A stretch of DNA of 64,000 bases from Bacillus sp. JCM 19041 (GTDB taxonomy: Bacteria > Bacillota > Bacilli > Bacillales > Bacillaceae_D), in contig BAXC01000001.1 of assembly GCA_001310375.1 (NCBI GenBank), positions 1 to 64,000 of the forward strand, read 5' to 3'. The position numbers were made by a program, and so were the translations under genes. This document shows, one piece after another, positions 39,886-49,831 of the stretch (positions within the stretch are counted from its first letter, which is position 1; each line of letters begins with the position of its first letter). The notes below the pieces were generated by a model, which searched no databases, was not told where the DNA came from, and worked only from the letters and a program-made list of their open reading frames with translations.

Positions 39886-41168
39886 CTAGTTTCCAGCACC
39901 CATCTCAATATTCATCTGTATTTGCTCAACCGCTTCATCAAGAACCGATTCTACTTCTTCGCCTTCAGCTAAAAACTGCAATGCATCATTCATTGGTGCC
40001 CAAACCTGTGCCATTTGAGGCGTGCTCGGCATTGGCACACCATACTCAATCTGTTCTGCAAAAGCAGCATAAGTTGGATCGTCTAAATTATTTAGCACTT
40101 CCGTATTCGGAGGAAGTTCCCCTGCAACGTCAAAGTAGTGTGCTAGGTTCTCTTCATTTGTCATAAATAACGCTAAATCCTTCGCCCAATCTTTATTTTC
40201 CGAATAGTAAGAAACCATCCAAGACTTTACCCCAACAAAAGTTGCACTTGCTTCACCATTAATTTTTGGAAATGGAGCGAAGCCTAAACTTTCTCCAATT
40301 GCTTCTTCATAAACTGGTATGCTCCATGGTCCATTAATAACAACCCCTACTTTCCCTTCTGTAAATAATCCATCAACAACATCGACGGTTGTAGATGCAG
40401 GAATAAGCCTGAGCCAAAGAATGATTGAAAAAGTTCGCCGCCCTCGTAGGCGCCTTCATTACTCAACCCAATATCTTCTGTATCATATTCGCCTACATCT
40501 CCACCAAAAATATATCCACCGTGATTTTTGAAGAAAGGAAAGGCAAAATATAAATCATTCGGTCTCATAAGAAATCCATATTGATCAGCTGATGCGTCTG
40601 TGTTTTCTTCAAGAATGGTTTTTAATTCTTCAATTGTCTCTGGTGCTTCCGGTACAATGTCTTTATTATAGAAAATTCCGTATGTTTCGATAACGGCAGG
40701 GATTCCATAGATATTCGATTCTCCTTCAAATTCATATGTTACCGCTTCCACAGAAGAATCTGCATAACTACTTAATTCTTCATCTGATAGATCAAGAGGA
40801 TCTGCCAAGCCTTGTGCAACGATATTTCCTATTTGATCATGAGCTTGGAAAAATAAATCTGGCCCATTTCCCTCTGGACCCGCTAAAGATAATTCTTGCA
40901 ATTGATCCATCATTGGCTTTGACTCAACCTTAACGTTAATGCCCGTTTGCTCTTCATAATCGCTTGCCATTTTTTCAATCGCCTCTAATTGCTCTTCTCT
41001 ATCATTTGCCCAGATTGTTAATTCTTCAGGTTTGTCGACCTCCTCGCTACTTCCATTACTTTCGCCCGTAGTTGCTGCCTCTTCTTCCCGGTCAGGTGCA
41101 CATGCTGCTAAGAGAAAAATCAATAAAAACATGGAAACAGGTGATACTAACGAAAAACCTTTTTTCAT
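39886..41168 (-). CDS. malE: Maltodextrin/cyclodextrin-binding lipoprotein MalE (one frameshift)
   Basis: ABC sugar receptor. The signal peptide ends in FLLAAC (C23, lipidation site), followed by an acidic linker. The body contains EELTIWANDREEQLEAIEKM, GPEGNGPDLFFQAHDQIGNI, VEAVTYEFEGESNIYGIPAV, ETYGIFYNKDIVPEAPETIE and later VGVVINGPWSIPVYEEAIGE and TPQMAQVWAPMNDALQFLAE. One A is missing near 40405 (GSGL/IPASTTVDVVDGLF). Corrected length about 428. AGGAGGTAAAAGAAATG gives the ribosome site. It is the first gene of malE-malF-malG-(malR). Ligand preference (linear or cyclic) cannot be told from sequence; the neighbouring CGTase suggests cyclodextrins. Confidence 0.92.
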
Positions 41169-41240
41169 TTCTTTTACCTCCTAAAAAAGTTATATTAATC
41201 TAGCAATTCTTGAGCTACTTCTACTTTTACGCTAAAGTAA

Positions 41241-41306
41241 CGCAAACGTTTGCGCTAGATTTGATAACATCATACATGGCAAATCACATTTAGGCAAGCG
41301 CTTACA
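41241..41306 (-). promoter_or_regulatory. malE promoter with MalR-type operator and cre-like site
   Basis: Minus-strand promoter TTGCCT (41297-41292), 17 bases, TATGAT (41274-41269). The perfect palindrome CGCAAACGTTTGCG (41241-41254) lies about 15 bases beyond the -10 box and fits a LacI/MalR operator. A second half-palindromic site GTAAGCGCTTGCC (41305-41293) overlaps the -35 box and resembles a cre. Together they predict repression by MalR and by CcpA. Confidence 0.8.
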
Positions 41307-41410
41307 AAAAAGAATTTTCCAGTTGATAATTAGTTCTAATTACCTATTTACTAACTAGGTATCCATAAGATAATAATAAATTAACAGCATAGGATCACTT
41401 ATCAAATACA

Positions 41411-41478
41411 AGGGCAATGCTTTTGGTTTTTTACAAACAACCCCGTCTTTTATTCATTTAAAAGGCGGGGTTGTTTTG
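41411..41478 (+). promoter_or_regulatory. Leader with terminator-like hairpin upstream of the CGTase gene
   Basis: AGGGCAATGC (41411-41420) is followed after 16 bases by the stem AACAACCCCGTCTTTT / AAAAGGCGGGGTTGTT and TTGTTT. No gene on this strand lies upstream, so this is not an ordinary end-of-gene terminator. The same AGGGCAATGC and a CCCC/GGGG hairpin precede the cyclomaltodextrinase gene. Confidence 0.55.
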
Positions 41479-41528
41479 TTTAATATTGTGGTTTAACTTC
41501 ATCACATTATTTTAAAGGAGGAGTATGG

Positions 41529-43640
41529 TTGAACTATTTAAGGGTTTTTATGAAAGCGATTCCACTAAGTGTTTTACTTGTATTACTACTTTCTTTACCT
41601 TCAGTCGCTCAGGCTGACGTTACAAACAAAGTTAATTATTCCAGGGATGTTATTTATCAAATTGTCACCGACCGTTTCTCTGATGGAAATCCATCCAATA
41701 ACCCAACCGGCGCCATTTACAGTCAAGATTGTCGTGATCTTCATAAATACTGTGGTGGTGATTGGCAAGGAATTATCGACAAAATCAATGACGGTTATCT
41801 AACAGATCTAGGTATTACCGCGATTTGGATATCACAGCCTGTAGAAAATGTCTATGCCTGCACCCGAGTGGCTACACATCTTACCATGGGTATTGGGCAA
41901 GAGATTACAAAAGAACAAACCCTTTTTATGGAGATTTCTCTGACTTTGACCGATTAATAAATACCGCACATAGCAATGGCATTAAAGTCATCATGGATTT
42001 TACACCAAATCATTCATCACCCGCTCTTGAAACCAATCCTACCTATGCTGAAAATGGAGCCATTTATGACGATGGGGTATTATTAGGCAATTATTCCAAT
42101 GATCCTTTGAACCTATTTCATCATAATGGCGGGACAGATTTTTCATCCTATGAAGATAGCATTTATCGAAACTTATATGATTTAGCAGACTATGATTTAA
42201 ATAATCAAGTCATTGATCAATATCTAAAAGAGTCGATTAAGCTTTGGTTAGATAAAGGAATTGATGGAATTCGAGTAGATGCTGTTAAACATATGCCTGA
42301 GGGCTGGCAAACTTCATTAATGAGTGACATTTATGCACATAAACCCGTCTTTACATTTGGTGAATGGTTTTTAGGATCAGGGGAAGTCGATCCACAAAAT
42401 CATCACTTTGCAAATGAAAGTGGTATGAGTTTGCTAGACTTTCAGTTTGGTCAAACCATTAGAGACGTCTTAAAGGATGGCAGTAGCAACTGGTATGATT
42501 TTAATGAGATGATTGAGAGCACCGAAGTGGATTATGATGAGGTTATTGATCAGGTGACTTTTATTGACAACCATGACATGAGTCGTTTTTCAATTGAACA
42601 GTCTACCAACCGTCATACGGACATGGCTTTAGCTGTATTGCTCACTTCTCGTGGGGTACCGACTATTTATTATGGTACAGAGCAATACTTAACTGGTGGG
42701 AATGACCCTGAAAATCGGAAGCCAATGAATGAGTTTGATCGTTCAACAAATTCTTATCAAATCATACGTACACTTGCTTCATTAAGACAAAGCAATCCTG
42801 CACTAGGCTATGGAGATACAACTGAACGTTGGCTTAATTCAGACGTCTATATTTATGAGAGAAAATTTGGGAATAGTGTTGTGCTTACTGCGGTTAACAG
42901 TAGTGATAGGAGTTACACAATTAATAACTTAAATACTTCGTTGCCTCAAGGTCAATATCCAGACGAACTACAGCAGCTTTTGGCTGGAGATACTATTACG
43001 GTCAATGCAAATGGCTCAGTAAACTCTTTTCAATTGAGTGCGAATGGAGTATCTGTTTGGCAAGTAACGGAAGAGAATACATCTCCTCTAATAGGCATGT
43101 AGGGCCAATGATGGGGAAAGCTGGGAATACCGTTACCATTACTGGAGAAGGATTTGGTGACAATGAGGGAACCGTTCTCTTTGACTCATCTTCCTCTGAA
43201 GTCATCTCTTGGTCCGATACAAAAATAGAAATAATCGTTCCCAATGTCAAAGCTGGTCACTATGATATAACTGTTGTTAGTGCAACAAATAGCAATAGTC
43301 CTACGTATGATAAGTTTGAAGTGCTAACCGGTGATCAAGTCACAGTTCGCTTTGCTGTAAATCATGCAACCACAAACCCCGGTACAGATGTTTATATAGT
43401 CGGTAATGTGAGTGAACTCGGAAATTGGGACCCTGATAAAGCGATCGGCCTATGTTTAATCAAGTGATGTATCAGTACCCAACTTGGTACTATGATATAA
43501 GTGTTCCTGCAGAAGAAAACCTTGAATACAAATATATTAAAAAGGATCTAAATGGAAATGTGGTATGGGAAAGTGGCAATAACCATTCGTATACGCCACC
43601 TGCTTCTGGAACCGATACCGTCATCGTCGATTGGCAATAG
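41529..43640 (+). CDS. cgt: Secreted cyclodextrin glucanotransferase, probably gamma-type (three frameshifts)
   Basis: CGTase of about 704 residues in the order A/B (GH13), C, D and E (starch-binding CBM20). A signal peptide ([15 protein letters not shown]) precedes [20 protein letters not shown]. Catalytic sites are [12 protein letters not shown] (nucleophile Asp), FTFGEWF (acid/base Glu) and [10 protein letters not shown] (Asp). Domain D reads [20 protein letters not shown] and domain [18 protein letters not shown]...[19 protein letters not shown]. Three lost C bases (near 41850, 43100, 43450) break the frame. The loop [18 protein letters not shown] is three residues shorter than in alpha/beta-CGTases, a trait of gamma-cyclodextrin formers. 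A TTG at 41529 with AAAGGAGGAG starts it. Confidence 0.93.
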
Positions 43641-43686
43641 CATGAATGAACATGCCATTGATATAGGTAATTAAAGCAATAAATGA

Positions 43687-43748
43687 AGGGCAATGCATTG
43701 TGATCAGACACACAACAACCCCATTTTCCGCATTTGGAAAATGGGGTT
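43687..43748 (+). promoter_or_regulatory. Leader motif and hairpin between CGTase and cyclomaltodextrinase genes
   Basis: AGGGCAATGC (43687-43696), then after 18 bases ACAACCCCATTTTC / GAAAATGGGGTT with a CGCATTTG loop, followed by AATTTATTTT. It can end the CGTase transcript, but the shared AGGGCAATGC with the CGTase leader suggests a regulatory or duplicated leader as well. Confidence 0.55.
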
Positions 43749-43773
43749 AATTTATTTTGAAGGGGACAATTAT

Positions 43774-45537
43774 ATGTTAAAAGAAGCCATTTATCACCGA
43801 CCAAAAAATAATTATGCGTACGCGTATTCAAAGGATACATTACATATTCGTCTGCGCACAAAAAAGAATGATCTCGTTCAAGTCGAGCTGCTCTATGCCG
43901 ATCCTTATAATTGGAACGAAGATGGCTGGCAATATAAACAAAAACCGATGCATTTAGAAGTATCCGACCACTTATTTGACTATTGGTTTATTAATGTTAC
44001 CGTACCCTACCGACGTCTTCGCTATGGCTTTAAACTTATAAGTGAAGCTGAAACGTTATTTTATACCGAAAAGGGTTTTTATGACACAGCTCCAAATGAT
44101 GATACTTCCTATTATTTTTGTTTTCCATTTATTAATACCGTTGATATCTTTAAAGCTCCTGAATGGGTGAAACATACGGTTTGGTATCAAATTTTCCCTG
44201 AGCGTTTTGCCAATGGCAATCCAAGAACTGATCCACCAGCCACTCTTCCTTGGGGAAGCACAAAGGCAACACCTACGAATTTCTTCGGTGGAGATTTTGA
44301 AGGCATTCTTAAACACTTAGATTATTTAGTTGATTTAGGAATCAATGGTATCTATTTTACACCGATATTTAAAGCAAACTCCAATCACAAATACGATACG
44401 ATTGATTATATGGAGATCGATCCACAGTTCGGAGACAAGGAGACATTCCGAAAGCTGGTTAATGCATGTCATGAGAAAGGGATACGAATTATGCTTGATG
44501 CTGTATTTAACCATAGTGGTTATTATTTTGAACCATTTCAAGATGTCCTAACACATCAAGATAAATCAACGTATAAGGATTGGTTTCATATACGTGAATT
44601 TCCAGTCGCTCCTGGTCCTAAGCTTAATTATGATACCTTTGCATTTGTTGATTATATGCCAAAGTTAAATACGGAGAATCCAGAAGTAAAAGACTATCTA
44701 TTAAAGATTGCCCGATACTGGATCGAGGAATTTAATATTGATGGCTGGCGTCTCGATGTTGCCAATGAAGTCGACCATCAATTTTGGAGAGATTTTAGAA
44801 GAGAAATAAAAGCGGTAAATCCAGATGTCTATATCTTAGGTGAAATATGGCATGATTCCATGCCGTGGCTGCAAGGCGATCAATTCGATGCAGTCATGAA
44901 TTACCCTTTTACAATAGCTGCTCTCGATTACGTTGCGAAAGATAAAATAAATGCAGAAGAGTTTGCTCATCAGCTGACAGAAGTCCTTTGTTCTTATCCA
45001 ACCAATATTAGTGAAGTAACCTTTAACCTGCTTGGAAGCCATGATACTGCACGAGTACTTACCGTATGTAATCATAATAAAGAAAGAGCAAAGCTACTTT
45101 ATTTACTATTGTTATCATCTAAAGGGACTCCTTGTATTTATTACGGCGAAGAAATTGGCATGTCAGGTGAGAACGATCCAGGTTGTAGAGATTGTATGAT
45201 TTGGGAAGAAAATCAACAAGATCTAAATTTCAAAGCCTTTATGAAAAAATGCATTCAGCTCCGTAAATCAGAGCCTGCTTTTGGTAGTGAGGCAAGTTTT
45301 GAGATAATCGAAGCAAATACTGAAAGCAACCATCTTATTTATGCAAGACAAATCAACAATGAAAGAATTTATTTTATGATTAACCCATCCAAACAACCCA
45401 TTACCGTCTCGCTTCCAATTGACTCTGCAGAGAAACAAATGAAAGACGTTTGGACGAATAACAGGATTCAGGCTACAGAAAATAGAGTAACCTTGAACAT
45501 CCCTGCAACAGATTTTTCAATTGTTAAAGTCTATTAA
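43774..45537 (+). CDS. Cyclomaltodextrinase / neopullulanase (GH13_20)
   Basis: Glycoside hydrolase of 587 residues with no signal peptide, therefore intracellular. Residues 1-120 are the CBM34-like N-domain (MLKEAIYHRPKNNYAYAYSK) that mediates dimer formation. The catalytic barrel carries MLDAVFNHSGYYFEPF, DGWRLDVANEVDHQFWRDFR (nucleophile Asp), YILGEIWHDSMPWL (Glu) and FNLLGSHDTARVLTV (Asp). The pattern VANEVDH matches cyclomaltodextrinases and neopullulanases. It opens imported cyclodextrins and shortens maltodextrins to maltose and glucose. GAAGGGG lies seven bases before the ATG at 43774. This gene is intact, unlike the CGTase gene before it. Confidence 0.92.
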   Translation: MLKEAIYHRPKNNYAYAYSKDTLHIRLRTKKNDLVQVELLYADPYNWNEDGWQYKQKPMHLEVSDHLFDYWFINVTVPYRRLRYGFKLISEAETLFYTEKGFYDTAPNDDTSYYFCFPFINTVDIFKAPEWVKHTVWYQIFPERFANGNPRTDPPATLPWGSTKATPTNFFGGDFEGILKHLDYLVDLGINGIYFTPIFKANSNHKYDTIDYMEIDPQFGDKETFRKLVNACHEKGIRIMLDAVFNHSGYYFEPFQDVLTHQDKSTYKDWFHIREFPVAPGPKLNYDTFAFVDYMPKLNTENPEVKDYLLKIARYWIEEFNIDGWRLDVANEVDHQFWRDFRREIKAVNPDVYILGEIWHDSMPWLQGDQFDAVMNYPFTIAALDYVAKDKINAEEFAHQLTEVLCSYPTNISEVTFNLLGSHDTARVLTVCNHNKERAKLLYLLLLSSKGTPCIYYGEEIGMSGENDPGCRDCMIWEENQQDLNFKAFMKKCIQLRKSEPAFGSEASFEIIEANTESNHLIYARQINNERIYFMINPSKQPITVSLPIDSAEKQMKDVWTNNRIQATENRVTLNIPATDFSIVKVY

Positions 45538-45572
45538 GTCCATGTAGATACTGGCACTACTATGTAGTTGTT

Positions 45573-45667
45573 CCACCCAGAGCTTTGGAAATAGGTAACC
45601 GCGTAGAAGTAGCATTCATTCGGTTCATTCCGACTTATAACCTGTCTATTTCCGTCCGCTCGGGTGG
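45573..45667. other. Nested inverted repeat of 95 bases; candidate structured RNA
   Basis: Outer arms CCACCCAGAGC (45573-45583) and GCTCGGGTGG (45658-45667) pair with one bulged A. Inside, GGAAATAG (45587-45594) pairs perfectly with CTATTTCC (45646-45653), and AACCG (45597-45601) with CGGTT (45621-45625). No T run follows on either strand, which argues against a simple terminator. It lies between convergent genes. I know no family that it matches. Confidence 0.45.
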
Positions 45668-45761
45668 TGTCATTTATATGATGGTTTATTTTATCAATAC
45701 TTCTTCAAACCTAAACATTATCTAATAGATAGAATTAGGTATTAATTGAAATAAACCTTAT

Positions 45762-46242
45762 TTACTTATGATACGGTTCTCCTCTCATAATCCGGAAACT
45801 CCTATACACCTGCTCCATCAGCACAAGCTTCATCAGTTGATGAGGGAAAGTCATCTTGGAAAAAGACAGCAGTTCATCTGCTCGGTCGTATACTTCATCC
45901 GCCAGACCTAATGATCCACCAATAATAAACACGATTTTACTCTTGCCATGAATACCTAGTTGTTCGATTCCTTTAGCCAATTGTTCACTTGTTTTCAACT
46001 TGCCTTCAATGGCGAGGGCAATCACGTAAGCATCAGCATTTATTTTTGCTAAAATTCGTTCGCCTTCCTTTTTTTTTGACGATCCGCATGTCTTCTTCAC
46101 TTAATTTTTCCGGTGCTTTTTCATCGGCGACTTCGATCTCTTGAATTTTTGCGTACGCACCTAATCGTTTTTTGTATTCGTCCATGCCTTGTTTTAAATA
46201 TTTCTCTTTCAGCTTGCCAACTGTCAGAAATGTGATATTCAC
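45762..46242 (-). CDS. rlmH: 23S rRNA (pseudouridine1915-N3)-methyltransferase RlmH (one frameshift)
   Basis: SPOUT-family methyltransferase that modifies pseudouridine 1915 of 23S rRNA. It begins [20 protein letters not shown] from a GTG at 46242 (AAGGAGGAG upstream), and ends with the SAM-binding knot [20 protein letters not shown] and [18 protein letters not shown]. One extra A in an A9 run near 46070 shifts the frame ([20 protein letters not shown]). Corrected length about 159, as in the family. It is near-universal in bacteria, so the lesion is probably an assembly error. Confidence 0.93.
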
Positions 46243-46433
46243 TTGTGTATAACTCCTCCTTACGACAATTGGCACTTTCGTATAGAAAGTGCGCTATGTT
46301 CCTTTTTCTCATATCCCCAATTAAATCCACATAACCGTAAGTAATCGTTTACCCCCAGCGGGATAAGTGTTTCGCGAGGTTGTTTGTTTTTATCCACAGA
46401 ACTTATCCACATATCAACAGTGTTTATATCTAA

Positions 46434-46580
46434 CTATTTCGCCACTGTGTATACGGCTTTTTCCTCGCAATAACTACATTTCTCTTCCGTTTCGCACTTT
46501 TCCACAACTGGAGGAACTTCCCATTCATCCACAGCTACATCTAAAGCGAGTTCAATATGTTCATTACATGCAAAAATCAT
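46434..46580 (-). CDS. CxxH/CxxC protein (BA_5709 family)
   Basis: A 48-residue protein from the ATG at 46580, beginning MIFACNEHIELALDVAVDEW. It carries CNEH near the N-terminus and a later CSYC, the CxxH/CxxC pair that names this family in bacilli; the residues probably hold a zinc ion. AAGGAAGAG lies just ahead of the start. It sits between htrC and rlmH, the usual place for the family next to oriC. The function is unknown. Confidence 0.85.
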   Translation of the reverse strand: MIFACNEHIELALDVAVDEWEVPPVVEKCETEEKCSYCEEKAVYTVAK

Positions 46581-46666
46581 TTGTCTCTTCCTTTCTATAT
46601 CCGTTAGCCATTATAGCATGTCCATTATCCACAGGCGAGCATACAATGAGGCGTCCATATAAACAC

Positions 46667-46697
46667 AAAAAAAGCCTCCCGCAAGTGCAGGAGGGCC
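46667..46697 (-). terminator. Terminator of htrC
   Basis: Minus-strand stem GCCCTCCTGC / GCGGGAGGC followed by TTTTTTTG, five bases after the htrC stop. Confidence 0.9.
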
Positions 46698-46701
46698 CGT
46701 G

Positions 46702-47921
46702 TTAAATATCCGGTTGCTCATTAAGCGTAACATCAGTCGTTTGTTCTTCACCATTACGATAGAACTTAACAGAAATCGTATCGCCTACTGACATATCACT
46801 GTATAGTGCTTTTCGTAAATCTTGGGCGTTTTCAATCGCTTCTCCATCTATTTCAACAATGACATCACGTTCTTGAATGCCGGCATCAGCAGCTGGACTA
46901 CCGCCGCTCACACCAACAACAACAATCCCTTCCGTCACATCTTCTGGTAAACCTAGACTATCTTGTAGCGCTGCACTTGGCAGTTCATTAATGTTGCGCA
47001 ATGTAATTCCAAGCGTTGGACGCCTTACTTCTCCATACTGTTCGAGATCCGCAATAACGGGCTCAACGATTGATGTTGGGATTGCAAAACCTAGACCCTC
47101 AGCCATACCGGCAATTTTCATAGAATTAATGCCAATCACTTCGCCGTTAATATTAATGAGGGCGCCACCGCTATTCCCTGGATTAATCGCTGCATCTGTT
47201 TGCAGTACTTCTGCATTCCAATCCACTTGACCATTGCCACTTAAATCGACAGGAATGCTTCTCTCTGTTGCACTAATAATTCCTTGAGTCACACTTCCTG
47301 CAAATTCAAGACCAAGTGGGTTACCAATTGCAATTGCTGGTTCCCCTACACTTAAATCATCCGAATTTCCAAAAACAGCATACGTATCAACATGCTCATT
47401 GTCAATGCGCAAAACAGCAAGATCTGTTAACTCATCTTCACCAACAACATCCGCTTGCACTCGAGTACCATCAGTGAGAGCAACCTCGACTTCCGAAGCT
47501 CCTTCAATGACGTGTTGATTGGTTACGATATAAGCCGAATCACCATCTTCTTTATATATAACTCCAGAACCAGTTCCGCTTTCGCTCGTATCACCAGAGC
47601 CAAACATATCCATTTGCTGCATATTGATGACTCCGATCACCGAGTCAGACACGTTACTGACAACATCCGTTACAGCAGAATTCACATCTAAGTTAATGAC
47701 ATTTGAATCCGCTTGCTCAGTTTGTGGAGGAGCAGCAGAATCCTCATTGTTTTCGCTTGCCTCATCATTAAAACCAAGGCTCGACATCACTGGTGATACC
47801 ATTAGCATAAGGCTCCACCAACAATTGCCCCACCAAACGCAGAAAAGCCAGCTATACGGCCGTTGTTGCTTTTTTGCTTTGGATCTTTATAACGAGTGTC
47901 ATGATCATCATAATAGCCCAT
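46702..47921 (-). CDS. htrC: Membrane-anchored HtrA-like serine protease HtrC/YyxA (one frameshift)
   Basis: S1C trypsin-like protease with a cytoplasmic N-terminus (MGYYDDHDTRYKDPKQ), one membrane helix (SAFGGAIVGGALMLMVSPV), a protease domain and one PDZ domain. Catalytic residues are in TNQHVIEG (His), TDLAVLRIDN (Asp) and NPGNSGGALI (Ser). The PDZ region has GGSPAADAGIQERDVIVEID. One A is missing near 47805 inside the membrane helix. Corrected length about 406. It acts outside the membrane on misfolded proteins and belongs to the walRK neighbourhood. GAAGGGG precedes the ATG. Confidence 0.92.
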
Positions 47922-48119
47922 ACGTAAACCCCTTCCGTCTTATCTGAATGCATTCTATTGTTCTTTTATTATACATTCGTCCCATCTCATCTAGGTCTAT
48001 TAGCGCATTTAAATGATTTTTGACCGTCTTCCAACAATTGTTGATAAACTAGCGCCAATCATGGTAAAAAAACAAACAAACATCCATTTATACGTATTTA
48101 TTTACGTTTTCCCCTCTTT

Positions 48120-48914
48120 TTAAACCACTGAAAGAGGGGTTGGGCTATTTGGATCCGTATCATACAACTGAAGTGACTCACCAACACGATGTCCTTCTTG
48201 TTCAAGCACTTGTTTTACAGTCATACGGGCGAGGTCTTTCATATTGTTATCTAAGCTAAGATGCGCCAGATAAATATTGGCGTCTTTATCTTGCACAACT
48301 TCACTTAAAGCAAGAGCGGCATCCTCATTTGAGACATGCCCTAAATCACTCAAAATGCGCCGTTTCACGTTCCAAGGATAGCGTCCGACTCGTAGCATAT
48401 TCAGATCATGATTTGATTCAAATACGTAAGAATCAGCTCCTTCTATGGTCCGTTTAATTCGTTCGCTAACATAGCCCATATCAGTAGCTATCACAAGTTT
48501 CTTTCCTTCATGTCGAAAACAATAAAACATCGGATCTGCAGCGTCATGGGAAACACCAAAAGACTCCACTTCAATATCCCCAAATGGTTTTACTGCTCCT
48601 TGTTCAAGCTCAAACTTCTGATCAAGCGTTAACTGACCAAGTGACTTCTCCATCGCTTTCCACGTTTTTTCGTTCGCATAAATTGGCACTTGGTGTTTCC
48701 GTGCAAAAATGCCGACTCCTTTAATGTGGTCACTATGCTCATGTGTAACAAGGAGAGCATCAACACTTTTTGGATCACGGTCTATCTTAGCGAATAGTTC
48801 GTCCATCTTTTTACCGGTTAAACCGGCATCAATTAAAATGCGCTGTGATGCGGTTTCCACATACATCGCGTTCCCCGTGCTGCCGCTTGCTAGCACGCTG
48901 AACCGCATACTCAT
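48120..48914 (-). CDS. walJ: MBL-fold metallo-hydrolase WalJ (YycJ)
   Basis: Metallo-beta-lactamase-fold exonuclease-like protein of 264 residues. Metal ligands are in [42 protein letters not shown] and [17 protein letters not shown]; the last is followed by [15 protein letters not shown]. This matches YycJ/WalJ, which is tied to the WalRK operon and to accurate DNA replication or mismatch repair. The start at 48914 has GGGGGAGGAAAAAG ahead. It lies 31 bp after yycI on the same strand. Confidence 0.95.
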   Translation of the reverse strand: MSMRFSVLASGSTGNAMYVETASQRILIDAGLTGKKMDELFAKIDRDPKSVDALLVTHEHSDHIKGVGIFARKHQVPIYANEKTWKAMEKSLGQLTLDQKFELEQGAVKPFGDIEVESFGVSHDAADPMFYCFRHEGKKLVIATDMGYVSERIKRTIEGADSYVFESNHDLNMLRVGRYPWNVKRRILSDLGHVSNEDAALALSEVVQDKDANIYLAHLSLDNNMKDLARMTVKQVLEQEGHRVGESLQLYDTDPNSPTPLSVV

Positions 48915-48944
48915 TCTTTTTCCTCCCCCATCGATGCCTTCATA

Positions 48945-49831
48945 TTACAACTCTTGATTTCCTGGAAGAGCAGGTTCTTCAATTAATTCCTCTTCCTTGT
49001 CTTCTCCCTCATCGATGTTTGATTCGTCTGGATACCATTGGTGTTGGTCTCCTAAAACCGCATTTACTAAATAAATACGGATGACAGGTTCTTCTGACGT
49101 CTCTAATGTCTGATCAACCGTCACTGCCCACATTGGCGAAAAGAGACGAGGCGTCTGATCAGCTAAACTATAGTAGCCAAATTCGATATCAATGATGCTA
49201 TTATTCCTCAAAATGTAATGGTTGTTCAGTAAGCTTTCTATTGCGGTCATATAGTTTAATATCTCTCGGTCTTCGGTATTGTTTTCTTCAAAAGCAAAGT
49301 GGCGTTGTGTATAGCTATTGCTTCACCCTCATCATTTATTTCTAATACAAGAGGCTCGTCATCATTAACATGCGCCTCTACTTGTCCATATAACTGATTA
49401 AAATAAATGAAATTCTCTTCCGAACGAGCATATACATAATCGTTTCCGTATAACATGTATTGAGAGAGAAGTGGCTGAAGGGAAGAATCTTCTCCTTCTA
49501 GTAATTCCGAAATATCAATTGGTTCATCAAACTGTGATGTGATCGTGGAACCTGATTGAGACAATTCTACTTCTTGTTCAGGTAATTCTTCTACATCTTC
49601 TTCAGTAAACGTCGTCCGTCCACCTTCTAGTACAACACCACGGGCGTGATTAACACTCACTTCACCCTCGGGAAGGTCGATATTATTTTCATCTAGCCTT
49701 TCCAAGATCTCTGGTGATTCTTCTATAGTCACCAACTGATTACGGACCAGATCAGAAAATTGCCAGCCAAGAAAGATGTTTAACAAAAAGAATGTCACAA
49801 TAAAAATGGATTTTGTTCGACTCCAATTCAT
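48945..49831 (-). CDS. yycI: Two-component system regulatory protein YycI (one frameshift)
   Basis: Membrane-anchored regulator of WalK. Reads MNWSRTKSIFIVTFFLLNIF, a single N-terminal helix, then an extracytoplasmic domain. The frame changes near 49320 between DDEGEA and NSYTQRHFAFEENNTEDREI, and ends ALPGNQEL. Corrected length about 295. YycI, YycH and WalK touch through their membrane and outer domains to restrain the kinase. The ATG overlaps the yycH stop (ATGA). Confidence 0.9.
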
